Origin: Alkalibacterium kapii
GTDB taxonomy: Bacteria; Bacillota; Bacilli; Lactobacillales; Carnobacteriaceae_A
DNA: 45,906 nt
Assembly (NCBI RefSeq): GCF_007988865.1
Contig: NZ_BJUY01000015.1
Location: 1 to 45,906, forward strand
Direction of reading: 5' to 3'
Shown here: positions 9,868-18,162 of the stretch, in pieces
How the letters are laid out: every line of letters starts with the position of its first letter
Position numbering within the stretch: the stretch's first letter is position 1
Translations under genes and position numbers: made by a program
The notes under the pieces: model-generated
Databases searched by the model: none
The model's input: the letters and a program-made list of their open reading frames with translations, nothing else
Told to the model about the DNA's origin: nothing

Positions 9868-10352
9868 TTTTTCCTCCTGACTCTTTGCTACTGCGGTTAG
9901 AGACGGCAGACTCATACGGCTTATACTTGCTGAGTTCGACATTTCGTCCTCTAAAGTGCATACTCATCACATCGTGACTCGTTGAGTTCGACATTTCAGT
10001 CGCCAAACTGCTCACTCAGACAACTGTTGCTTGTTGAGTTCGACATCTGAGCTCACAAAGTGCTCACTCACGCCATCGATATTCGCTGAGTTCGACATTT
10101 CGTCCTCTAAAGTGCATACTCATGACATCGTGACTCGCTGAGTTCGACATTTTGTCTTCTAAAGTGCATACTCACTCAATCATGACTCCCTGAGTTCGAC
10201 ATTTTGTCTTCTAAAGTGCACACTCATGACATCGTGACTCGCTGAGTTCGACATCTGAGCTCATAAAGTGCTCACTCACGCCATCGATATTCGGGGAGTT
10301 CGACATCTGCCCCTCAAAAGCAAAGTCATACCATCGCAGCACAGCGCACTTT
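9868..10352. repeat. 52-bp direct tandem repeat array filling the mfd-yabN gap
   Basis: The core GAGTTCGACAT recurs at 9932, 9984, 10036, 10088, 10140, 10192, 10244 and 10296, exactly 52 bp apart each time. Seven copies are good. The eighth (10296-10347) keeps the core but degenerates and stops 5 bp before the mfd stop codon. A half copy (about 9905-9931) runs towards the yabN ribosome binding site. A second conserved block reads AAAGTGC-nn-ACTCA. Units fall into classes: A (starting 9932, 10088, 10140, 10192), B (10036, 10244), and the divergent units at 9984 and 10296. Since 52 is not a multiple of 3, this is not a protein repeat. It is presumably transcribed leftwards with mfd-yabN, because no terminator was seen. 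It is not a CRISPR: spacers are themselves related. No other copy of the core was noticed in the window. Confidence 0.95.
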
Positions 10353-13300
10353 TTAATCTTGCACAGATTTTTTCTTCATTGTCTCTTTAGCGGCTTGTTC
10401 ATCTTCTTGCTTCTCTGTTTCCACTCGATATTCTGCACAATTCTTGGAAAACAAGACAAGGGAATCCAGCCATTCGTTACTTTTCATCTGTTTTGTCAAT
10501 CGAAAGACAATCGACAGCTTTTCTTTTGACTGCATATCCGTTTTCAAAGAAATATCCTTCAATGCTCTAAAGACTTCGGGGAGAGGATATTTATCCGTCC
10601 CTTCAGATGAAAAACTGACGGTCACATCAAACCCTTCCCGCTTTATTGTTTCTATAAGAGCCGTCTCACTGTACATTTTAAGCAGTCCTACTGATAATAA
10701 GTCAGAAACGGATTGAGGGTATTCACCAAAACGGTCGATCAATTCGTCCTGCAGCTCAACGTAATCCTCTTCTGAAGAGAATTGGCGGATGCGTTTGTAG
10801 AGCTCGATTTTTTGACGTTCGTCTGCTACGTATGAACCTGGAAGATAGGCATCAAGTGCCAAGTCTATCTCCACGTGTGTTTTAGTCTGGTGCTTGTCAC
10901 CACGTTTTCTTGCGACGGCTTCGGAGAGCATCTGACTATATAAGTCGAAGCCAACGCTGTCAATAAAGCCATGCTGCTGCTGTCCCAACAAGTTGCCGGC
11001 ACCGCGGATCGATAAGTCACGCATGGCTATTTTAAAGCCTGAACCGAGATCGGTGAAATCTTTGATCGCCTGCAGCCTTTTCTCACTGACTTCTGTCAAT
11101 ACTTTATTCGGTTGATGCATGAAGTAGGCGTAGGCAATACGACTACTTCGGCCTACACGTCCCCTCAATTGATACAACTGGCTTAATCCCATCCTGTCAG
11201 CATCTTCAACAATCAATGTATTGACATTAGGAATATCTACTCCTGTTTCAATGATCGTTGTCGTTACGATCACATCAAATTCTCCTTGAACGAATTGATA
11301 GAGAACATTCTCGAGCTGATTTTCACTCATTTGCCCGTGCGCAACAGCGATTCGCGCTTCGGGAACAAGCTGCTGAATTTCGTTAGCCCGCTGATCAATC
11401 GTTTTAACACGATTATGCAGATAGAAAACCTGACCGCCTCGTGCGAGTTCTCTTTTGATTGATTCCTGAACGACAGGCCCATTCATTTCCATCACATAGG
11501 TCTGTACTGGATAGCGGTTTGCCGGCGGCGTTTCGATAACCGACAAATCCCGTACACCAAGCATCGACATATGAAGTGTCCGTGGTATAGGAGTTGCTGT
11601 CAGTGTCAGAACATCCACTTCGTTTTTCAATTGCTTTAATCGTTCCTTATGTTTCACACCAAAGCGTTGTTCCTCATCGACAATCAGTAAACCCAAATCC
11701 TGGAATACAATATCTTTGGACAACACCCGATGCGTACCAACAACAACATCAACTTTTCCTTTTCTTATATCATCTACTGTGTTTTTTAACTGCTGGCCTG
11801 TTCTAAAACGGCTAAGCAACCCGATTTCTACAGGGAAGTCAGTAAACCGCTCGCGCATCGTTTCATAATGCTGCTGGGCCAAAACAGTTGTTGGCACTAA
11901 AAAAGCCACTTGCTTGCCGTCCTGGATTGCTTTAAATGCCGCACGCATAGCAACTTCTGTTTTACCGTACCCCACATCACCTACTAAAAGGCGATCCATC
12001 GGCTTTGGCTTCTCCATATCCTTCTTAACTTCTTCTATCGTACGCAACTGGTCATTTGTTTCGGTGTAAGGGAAAGCATCATCAAATTCTTTCTGATAAG
12101 CATCGTCTGGAGAAAAAGCATATCCTTCTTCATTTTCTCTCACAGCATACAGTTCGATCAAATCATCGGCAATGTCTTCGACCTGAGCGGCTACGCGTTT
12201 TTTCGTTTTGGCCCAGGCTGTACCACTAAGTTTATTCAGCTTAGGCGTTTTACCTTCGGAAGAGACATATTTCTGAAGGAGGTTCAGCTGAGAGACCGGG
12301 ATGAATAATTTAGACGTGTCACTGTAGATAATAGTCATATAGTCCTGGTGCACACCATTAATTTCCATTGTTTCCATGCCTGTAAACTGCCCGATCCCGT
12401 GATTCACGTGGACAACATAGTCGCCTTTTTCAAGCTCTGAATAACTTTTCAGTCTTTCGGCATTGGTAATATTCTGACGTCTCGGCTTTTTCTTTGGCAT
12501 GCGATTGAATAATTCTTTTTCTGTAAGCACAGCTAATTTTTGCTGGGGCAATTCAAATCCTGTTTGCACACTCGATCTGATGACTTGGACTCTGCCTGTT
12601 TCGATCGTTCCGTCCTTAAATAAACTACTTTCTATTTCGAAATCCCGTAAGGTCTGATAAACTTTTTCAGCACGTTCCTGATTTTCTGTCATCACGACCA
12701 CAGTATAATCTTGTTTCGCCCACCGTTCCATCTCTGTTTTCACAAGCGGCATCTGTCCGAAGAACTTCTGCATCGTCCGGTACTGAAAATTATGGATCGT
12801 ATCCAGCTTTAGACCTTTCATGCCTTTTTGAAACAAAGAGAAATACAGCTGCGGTTGCGTCACTTGTTTCAACGACTCTCTGAAAGAAACAGAAAAGGTC
12901 TGGTCGTACATTATAGTGCCGTTTGACAGCTGACTCATTATCCACTCGGCTTCTTCTTCATCCAGAAGTGCTTCATTTTCTATGATACGCGGGTATTCAT
13001 CCATTACAAAAATGGCATCTTCCGGTACGTAGTCTAAAACTGTTGCCTTGTTTTTATATAAAAGATCTGTATATTTTACCAGATTTTCATCATATGTCTC
13101 TGCTCTGATAGCATCCATGACGCTCGTCACATTTTCGGTCAGCTCTTCTTTACGATCATTTTCCTTTATTCTTTTTATCGATTTTTTAAACGCTTTATCA
13201 AAACGATTCAATATTTCTTCTTTATCTTCAATAGGCAGCAAGCTGTCTGTGGCAGGTATGATCCTTACGTTGTCTATATTATGGCTTGACCTTTGCGAGT

Positions 13301-13925
13301 CAGAATCAAAGTAACGCAGAGAGTCCACTTCGATATCAAATAATTCCATACGAACAGGGTATTCTTCTGTCAGAGGATAAACGTCGACGATTCCCCCCCG
13401 AATGCTGTAGTCTCCTGGCGAGGTGACTTTCTGCTCTCTTTTATAACCCATTTCTGTGAGCTGAGCCATCAAATCATCCAATTCGATCTCATCACCTAAA
13501 GCAAAAGAAAGTTCCGCTTTTTTAAAGACACTGGGATCAGGCAATATTTTTCTGGCACCGGCTAAAGGAACAACAATGATCCCAGGTTCATCTTTTAAAA
13601 GAAAGTCTAATGTCTTGACACGGTCTGCTCGTGCTTCAGGAGAGGCTACAGCCATCTCAGCATGGATCATATCATCGACGGAAAACAAATACAGCTGCTC
13701 ATCCGGGACAAGACCGCTCAAATCACTGATCATTTGATTGGCATGATAGATGTTCTGGGTAAATACAACAAGCGGTTTCTGCTTTTCCTCCAGCATGGAC
13801 TGCAGTAAAAGCGTTCGGGCAGAGCCTGCCAAGCCTGTGATCAATTGACGTTCATTAAGAGGCAGTGACTTGAATATCTCCTGAAAAGACGGTTTGTTAC
13901 TTAAAAATCTGTGTAAAAGCGGCAT
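10353..13925 (-). CDS. mfd: transcription-repair coupling factor Mfd
   Basis: Mfd is a DNA translocase that removes RNA polymerase stalled at lesions and recruits UvrAB. The 1190-aa length is full. The N-terminal UvrB-like domains (about 1-450; LITGLAGSARTLLLQ replaces a true Walker A, as usual in Mfd) are followed by the RNAP-interacting CarD-like domain (GDYVVHVNHGIGQFTGME, about 510). The superfamily 2 motor then shows Walker A VGDVGYGKTE, DEEQ, TATPIPRT, and GRVGRSSR in the second lobe. A C-terminal TRCF domain completes it. Start ATG at 13925 has AAGGAG 9 nt upstream, 21 nt after the pth stop, so pth-mfd form one operon. The 52-bp array begins 5 bp downstream. Confidence 0.97.
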   Translation of the reverse strand: MPLLHRFLSNKPSFQEIFKSLPLNERQLITGLAGSARTLLLQSMLEEKQKPLVVFTQNIYHANQMISDLSGLVPDEQLYLFSVDDMIHAEMAVASPEARADRVKTLDFLLKDEPGIIVVPLAGARKILPDPSVFKKAELSFALGDEIELDDLMAQLTEMGYKREQKVTSPGDYSIRGGIVDVYPLTEEYPVRMELFDIEVDSLRYFDSDSQRSSHNIDNVRIIPATDSLLPIEDKEEILNRFDKAFKKSIKRIKENDRKEELTENVTSVMDAIRAETYDENLVKYTDLLYKNKATVLDYVPEDAIFVMDEYPRIIENEALLDEEEAEWIMSQLSNGTIMYDQTFSVSFRESLKQVTQPQLYFSLFQKGMKGLKLDTIHNFQYRTMQKFFGQMPLVKTEMERWAKQDYTVVVMTENQERAEKVYQTLRDFEIESSLFKDGTIETGRVQVIRSSVQTGFELPQQKLAVLTEKELFNRMPKKKPRRQNITNAERLKSYSELEKGDYVVHVNHGIGQFTGMETMEINGVHQDYMTIIYSDTSKLFIPVSQLNLLQKYVSSEGKTPKLNKLSGTAWAKTKKRVAAQVEDIADDLIELYAVRENEEGYAFSPDDAYQKEFDDAFPYTETNDQLRTIEEVKKDMEKPKPMDRLLVGDVGYGKTEVAMRAAFKAIQDGKQVAFLVPTTVLAQQHYETMRERFTDFPVEIGLLSRFRTGQQLKNTVDDIRKGKVDVVVGTHRVLSKDIVFQDLGLLIVDEEQRFGVKHKERLKQLKNEVDVLTLTATPIPRTLHMSMLGVRDLSVIETPPANRYPVQTYVMEMNGPVVQESIKRELARGGQVFYLHNRVKTIDQRANEIQQLVPEARIAVAHGQMSENQLENVLYQFVQGEFDVIVTTTIIETGVDIPNVNTLIVEDADRMGLSQLYQLRGRVGRSSRIAYAYFMHQPNKVLTEVSEKRLQAIKDFTDLGSGFKIAMRDLSIRGAGNLLGQQQHGFIDSVGFDLYSQMLSEAVARKRGDKHQTKTHVEIDLALDAYLPGSYVADERQKIELYKRIRQFSSEEDYVELQDELIDRFGEYPQSVSDLLSVGLLKMYSETALIETIKREGFDVTVSFSSEGTDKYPLPEVFRALKDISLKTDMQSKEKLSIVFRLTKQMKSNEWLDSLVLFSKNCAEYRVETEKQEDEQAAKETMKKKSVQD

Positions 13926-13946
13926 GTTTATAACTCCTTATCCTGA

Positions 13947-14507
13947 TCAATTAAATCGTGTCATTGTATCCACGTAAGTCTGTCCTTCAGCCCAATACAT
14001 TACCGCATCTGCAGCTTTTTTAACTGAAAACAGCATGTTCTCATGCTCTGATTTATGAAACGGACTCAAAACATGGGAAATGACTGTCTGGTTTTCAAAG
14101 GGACGACCGATCCCGATACGCAGACGGTTGAAGTTTTTTGTTTCTATGTGATCAATGATGCTTTTGATGCCATTGTGACCTCCGGCTCCACCTTTTTGTC
14201 TTAAACGTATTTTCCCAGTAGGCAGATCCATGTCATCGTACACAACAACGATATCTTCATTGGACAGATTATAATAATCCATCCACGGTCTTACTGAACG
14301 TCCGGAATCATTCATATAAGTCTGGGGTTTTATCAACAGGACTTTCTCCCCTTTGACCATTCCTTCTGCATACACTGAATCGAATTTTGACCGGTTGAAT
14401 GCCCACCCCATTTGGAAAGCGATCTCATCAAGGACTATAAATCCTATGTTGTGTTTTGTTTCTCTATATTTTCCTCCAGGATTTCCTAAACCAATGATTA
14501 ACTTCAT
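13947..14507 (-). CDS. pth: peptidyl-tRNA hydrolase
   Basis: Pth releases tRNA from peptidyl-tRNAs dropped by ribosomes; it is usually essential. The 186-aa protein opens with MKLIIGLGNPGGKYR (family GLGNPG signature). The catalytic histidine is in TKHNIGF (about residue 20), the catalytic-site aspartate in VVYDDMDLP (about 93), with KGGAGGHNGIKS following. Start ATG at 14507 has AAGGAG 6 nt upstream. It heads the leftward pth-mfd operon. Confidence 0.96.
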   Translation of the reverse strand: MKLIIGLGNPGGKYRETKHNIGFIVLDEIAFQMGWAFNRSKFDSVYAEGMVKGEKVLLIKPQTYMNDSGRSVRPWMDYYNLSNEDIVVVYDDMDLPTGKIRLRQKGGAGGHNGIKSIIDHIETKNFNRLRIGIGRPFENQTVISHVLSPFHKSEHENMLFSVKKAADAVMYWAEGQTYVDTMTRFN

Positions 14508-14596
14508 GAGCGTCTCCTTAATATTTATTTTGAACGGTGTGAGACTCAGGCTACATCATTCTTATGACTTTTATATTCAAGTTTACCTGAACACAC

Positions 14597-14627
14597 AAAA
14601 AAGCTGAACGGTTACGTCCAGTCTTTT
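14597..14627 (-). terminator. terminator of the zinc-ribbon membrane protein gene
   Basis: Read leftwards, AAAGACTGGACG-TAAC-CGTTCAGCTTTTTT makes a stem with two interior mismatches followed by T6. It separates the gene at 14681-15082 from pth. Confidence 0.65.
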
Positions 14628-14680
14628 GATTATTGTACTATTATAACATATTTTTATTTACTGACCTATACTATAGTCTT

Positions 14681-15082
14681 TCAAGTTTTTCTTATAAATT
14701 TATTCTTACAAGAAGGGCAGGTGATGCGGACTTTCTTTCTGCCACGCGGAATCCGTATTTTTTGTTTACAGCTGGGACATTTTGTTATTTTGAATGTTTT
14801 TCTCTGGATCCACCGGTTTCTATATTTTCTATACGATGTTAATACTACTTGTTTCAATTCAATATACTTTCTTAGTTCTTTTAATCGTTTGCCTTTTTCC
14901 TTGGATAATATCCTTAGTCCCCCGTAAGCAACCATGGCTATCGCCAATACATTCAAAACCAGTCCTTCTGTAAAATTACTGAAGATACTCGCAATCAACC
15001 CTGCTAGAATCAAAACCTTTGACAGTTCATCATAACCATAGCGGCCTTTCATATAAAACAGGAGTTTACTGATCCACTGCAT
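14681..15082 (-). CDS. small membrane protein with a C-terminal zinc ribbon
   Basis: A protein of about 133 aa. Two adjoining hydrophobic helices near residues 20-55 (VLILAGLIASIF, LVLNVLAIAMVAYGGL) precede a long basic stretch (SKEKGKRLKELRKYIELKQ, YRKYRNRWIQRK). Two CPSC knuckles, CPSCKQK and CPSCKNK about 21 residues apart, are typical of a zinc ribbon. Such proteins occur widely in Lactobacillales without an assigned role; membrane location with a cytoplasmic, possibly nucleic-acid or protein-binding ribbon is inferred. The start chosen is ATG at 15082, with GAAGGA 9 nt upstream; an ATG 9 nt earlier abuts that site. Monocistronic by context. Confidence 0.75.
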   Translation of the reverse strand: MQWISKLLFYMKGRYGYDELSKVLILAGLIASIFSNFTEGLVLNVLAIAMVAYGGLRILSKEKGKRLKELRKYIELKQVVLTSYRKYRNRWIQRKTFKITKCPSCKQKIRIPRGRKKVRITCPSCKNKFIRKT

Positions 15083-15164
15083 ATCGATCATTCCTTCACT
15101 TATCTTATTATTTATTCAATTTATACTAACACTTTAACAAACAAGTGTTAAGAATTAATGAAGA

Positions 15165-15203
15165 AATAGTCAAAGAATCCCATTCAGGAATACTTTGACT
15201 ATT
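15165..15203 (-). terminator. terminator-like hairpin after the lipoprotein gene
   Basis: AATAGTCAAAG and CTTTGACTATT are an 11-bp inverted repeat, with a partial inner stem (AATCC / GGAAT). It lies 9 nt past the lipoprotein stop. T-richness after it is modest on either strand. Confidence 0.55.
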
Positions 15204-15212
15204 ATTTTGAAA

Positions 15213-15743
15213 TTATTCAGCTTGAGAGCTTTCTATAATGATATCTTCATATCTGACCAATTCTTCCGGGTCTGCTTCGTCTCCAACTTCCCAGAGATCT
15301 TCATCAGAAACACCGATTTGAAACTTCTGCTCTGTGTCTGTTTCGCTGACTGTGAAGGTGAATTCATTTTCTGTTAATTCCGGCTTTTCAAAAACGACCC
15401 CATCTTCGATAACGAACGCATACACGTTTTCAACTCCATCTTCAGGTGAAGCTTTTCCATTGACTGTTGCTTCGCCATCTGTCGGTGTAAAGATATAACC
15501 ATCTTGAGACCATGTGCCACCTATAATTTCCAGTCCAACTGAAGATGTATAATCTAAATCACTGTCGATATCATTGATAACATCCATGGCGCTGTCGCCC
15601 GTTTCTTCGACTGCATCTTCTGTTTCCTGAGCGACGTCTTCAGCCGTTTCTTCGACATCTGCTGTGTCATCATTCCCGCAAGCTGTTAAAGCTAAAGTCG
15701 AAACAGCAAGTAATCCTAATATTCTTTTCGTATTCATCTTCAA
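15213..15743 (-). CDS. acidic lipoprotein of unknown function
   Basis: A 176-aa secreted, lipid-anchored protein. The signal peptide MKMNTKRILGLLAVSTLALTAC ends in the lipobox LTAC, so the cysteine at about residue 22 would be lipidated and exposed outside. The mature part begins with a very acidic, disordered-looking region (DDTADVEETAEDVAQE) and continues into an apparently folded domain rich in beta-prone residues and Glu/Asp (about 70-170). No family recognised. Start is TTG at 15743, with AGGGGG 5 nt upstream, or ATG two codons later. The upstream promoter at 15817-15845 is well formed. Confidence 0.8.
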   Translation of the reverse strand: MKMNTKRILGLLAVSTLALTACGNDDTADVEETAEDVAQETEDAVEETGDSAMDVINDIDSDLDYTSSVGLEIIGGTWSQDGYIFTPTDGEATVNGKASPEDGVENVYAFVIEDGVVFEKPELTENEFTFTVSETDTEQKFQIGVSDEDLWEVGDEADPEELVRYEDIIIESSQAE

Positions 15744-15816
15744 TGATTCCCCCTATATTTTCATCACACTCTAACAAAACAGTTATAATGTATTAAACAT
15801 TTTCTTATTCGGGATT

Positions 15817-15845
15817 ATGATACCATAATAAAAAAATCTGTACAA
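15817..15845 (-). promoter_or_regulatory. sigma-A type promoter of the lipoprotein gene
   Basis: Read leftwards: TTGTAC (-35, 15840-15845), 17-bp spacer, TATCAT (-10, 15817-15822). It lies about 75 nt before the lipoprotein start. Confidence 0.6.
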
Positions 15846-16041
15846 TCATTTTAATGTATACTTTTCGATAAAAACCTCCTGAAAAAGACTGATACATGTG
15901 AGAAAAGATTCCTGATACTGACTTGTCTGCCGCTGAACTTATTCAGACTTTTGATATGTTTCCTTTTACTGCAAATACTCAATGGGATACGCTCCAAGAT
16001 ATTTATGCTGTTTCATTACAGAGAGTCTCTTTTTTATTTCA
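15846..16041. other. intergenic stretch with a short coding-like forward frame
   Basis: Between the divergent promoters, a forward frame is open for 47 codons (15902-16045) and has protein-like composition (for example LSAAELIQTFDMFPF). It has no ribosome binding site and its only ATG is internal. It may be the remnant of a decayed gene. The catalytic core signature of a glmS ribozyme was looked for here and not found. Confidence 0.3.
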
Positions 16042-16070
16042 TTGACATTAATTTTAAGTATCGTTATTAT
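16042..16070 (+). promoter_or_regulatory. promoter of glmS
   Basis: TTGACA (16042-16047), 17-bp spacer, TATTAT (16065-16070). A perfect TATAAT also occurs 6 nt downstream (16071-16076) with a 23-bp spacing. The leader of roughly 80 nt to glmS shows no ribozyme core. Confidence 0.65.
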
Positions 16071-16159
16071 TATAATGCTTGCCTGAAGAGGTCTATTATT
16101 GAACGATAATATCGGATCTCAGCTTTTTATTTCAAAATTTCTGAAAGGCGGAAACGATT

Positions 16160-17968
16160 ATGTGTGGCATTGTCGGTTATATCGGAAGAAAAGATTCCAA
16201 AGAAATATTACTGAATGGCTTGGAGAAACTCGAGTACCGTGGTTACGATTCAGCAGGTATTTATGTGCTGAACAAAGCGGAAGATGGCTATTTATTTAAA
16301 GAAAAAGGAAGAATCGCTGCTCTGAGAAAAAAAGTGGATGAATCAGTGAAAGCAACAGCTGGTATCGGACATACACGCTGGGCTACTCATGGGGAACCAA
16401 GTGTTCGGAACGCACACCCTCATCAGTCGATCAGCGGGCGTTTTACTCTTGTCCACAATGGTGTTATCGAAAATTATGAAGAAATTAGAGATGCTTATTT
16501 AGCGGATGTAGAACAAAAAAGTGATACGGACACAGAAATCATTGTCCAGCTTATTGCCTGGTTTGTAGAAACAGAAAACTTGGAAACAATAGATGCTTTC
16601 AAAAAAGCGATCGTTGCTCTGGAAGGGTCTTACGCCTTAGCTTTAATGGATAGTGAAAAGCCGGATATCATCTACGCGGCTAAAAATAAAAGCCCACTGT
16701 TACTGGGTAAAGGCGATGGCTTTAACGTGATCTCAAGTGATGCTATGGCAATGATCAAAGAAACAGATCAATTTGTCGAGCTGATGGATAAAGAAATAGC
16801 AACAGTGACTCGTGAAGCGCTGATTATTGAAGACTTTACTGGGGAGAGAATCGAACGTGCGCCATATACGGCTGAAATCGATTTGGATGACTTAGAAAAA
16901 GGAACCTACCCTTACTATATGCTGAAAGAAATCGATGAACAGCCCGCAGTTTTACGTAAACTTCTATTGAAGTATCAGAACGAAGCGAACCAATTGACGA
17001 TCGATCAGAAGATTGTGGATTCTATACTGGAATCTGACCGTGTCTACATCGTTGCGGCAGGCACAAGTTATCATGCCGGTCTTGTGGGTAAAGAGCTCAT
17101 TGAAAAGATGACACATATCCCGACTGAAGTACATGTATCCAGTGAGTTCGGGTACAACACCCCGATTCTTTCTGAAAAACCGTTCTTTATTTTTCTATCT
17201 CAAAGTGGCGAGACAGCAGACAGTCGTCAAGTGCTTGTCAAGACCAATGCTCTTGGATACCCGTCACTAACAATAACGAACGTCCCAGGTTCAACACTAT
17301 CTCGTGAATCCACCTTTACTCTTCTCTTACACGCAGGACCTGAGATCGCTGTGGCGTCGACGAAAGCATACACTGCTCAAATTGCAGTTTTAGCTATTTT
17401 CAGTGAAGTCGTCGGCATACAAAAAGGGCTCATTAAACATGGGGTCATGCTTCGCGATATCGGTATTGCTGCCAATGCGATACAGTCTATCGTCGATGAT
17501 AAAGAGTCGATAGAAGAGCTTGCATCTGAATACTTGAGTACTTCCCGCAATGCTTTTTATATCGGCCGCGGAATGGATTACCATGTCGCTCTAGAGGCAG
17601 CACTAAAGTTAAAGGAAGTTTCTTACATTCAAACTGAAGGGTTTGCGGCGGGTGAATTGAAACATGGCACTATCGCTTTGATCGAGGAACAGACCCCCGT
17701 CATCGCCTTGATAACTGAAAAGAGCGTGGCCGGACATACCCGGGGCAACTTGCAGGAAACTAAAGCACGAGGCGCTCACACTTTGGCTATTTCAATGGAG
17801 GGATTGAATCGACCTGAGGATCAAATCGTGATCCCTCACGTCAATCCTTTACTTTCATCCCTGGCTATTGTGATCCCAACACAATTACTAGCCTATTACT
17901 GTAGTCTGCACCGTGGTAATGATGTGGACAAGCCGCGTAACCTGGCTAAATCCGTAACAGTTGAATAA
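16160..17968 (+). CDS. glmS: glutamine--fructose-6-phosphate aminotransferase (isomerizing)
   Basis: GlmS makes glucosamine-6-phosphate from fructose-6-phosphate and glutamine, the first committed step to UDP-GlcNAc and cell wall. The 602-aa protein starts MCGIVGYIG, so Cys2 (Cys1 after Met removal) is the glutaminase nucleophile. The class II amidotransferase domain ([18 protein letters not shown]) covers about 1-240. Two SIS sugar isomerase domains follow ([27 protein letters not shown]). The end [12 protein letters not shown] is the canonical C-terminus. Start ATG at 16160 has AAAGGCGG about 8-10 nt upstream. It is monocistronic, with a clear terminator. The partner enzyme GlmU is encoded at 24839-26206. 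Confidence 0.97.
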   Translation: MCGIVGYIGRKDSKEILLNGLEKLEYRGYDSAGIYVLNKAEDGYLFKEKGRIAALRKKVDESVKATAGIGHTRWATHGEPSVRNAHPHQSISGRFTLVHNGVIENYEEIRDAYLADVEQKSDTDTEIIVQLIAWFVETENLETIDAFKKAIVALEGSYALALMDSEKPDIIYAAKNKSPLLLGKGDGFNVISSDAMAMIKETDQFVELMDKEIATVTREALIIEDFTGERIERAPYTAEIDLDDLEKGTYPYYMLKEIDEQPAVLRKLLLKYQNEANQLTIDQKIVDSILESDRVYIVAAGTSYHAGLVGKELIEKMTHIPTEVHVSSEFGYNTPILSEKPFFIFLSQSGETADSRQVLVKTNALGYPSLTITNVPGSTLSRESTFTLLLHAGPEIAVASTKAYTAQIAVLAIFSEVVGIQKGLIKHGVMLRDIGIAANAIQSIVDDKESIEELASEYLSTSRNAFYIGRGMDYHVALEAALKLKEVSYIQTEGFAAGELKHGTIALIEEQTPVIALITEKSVAGHTRGNLQETKARGAHTLAISMEGLNRPEDQIVIPHVNPLLSSLAIVIPTQLLAYYCSLHRGNDVDKPRNLAKSVTVE

Positions 17969-17983
17969 ACCAGTTCATTAATG

Positions 17984-18019
17984 AAAGCTGCCTTATACTT
18001 TAGTATAGGCAGCTTTTTT
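17984..18019 (+). terminator. intrinsic terminator of glmS
   Basis: AAAGCTGCCTTATAC and GTATAGGCAGCTTT form a near-perfect stem (one bulged T) with a TTTA loop and a T6 tail, 15 nt after the glmS stop. Confidence 0.85.
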
Positions 18020-18125
18020 GTTTAGATATTCCCACTCCCTTTTACTTTAACTCATCATTATTTCACTTTGACCGATTTATTATAGCCAGTTGACATTCAA
18101 GTTATCTGGACAACCTTTTCCACTT

Positions 18126-18160
18126 AAAAAAGCACGCACAGATCATGTGCATGCTTTTTT
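18126..18160. terminator. bidirectional terminator between glmS and aspD
   Basis: AAAAAAGCACGCACA (18126-18140) pairs with TGTGCATGCTTTTTT (18146-18160) with one mismatch. It ends 2 nt before the aspD stop and has T6 on either strand, so it mainly serves the leftward aspD transcript. Confidence 0.85.
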
Positions 18161-18162
18161 TG

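Noticed and set aside
9868-10352. CRISPR array
   Set aside because: The regions between the 11-bp cores are similar to each other, there is no 24-40 bp invariant repeat with unique spacers, and no cas gene is near.
15744-16159. glmS ribozyme
   Set aside because: The leader before glmS lacks the conserved catalytic core and pseudoknot sequence, and it is short after the predicted promoter.
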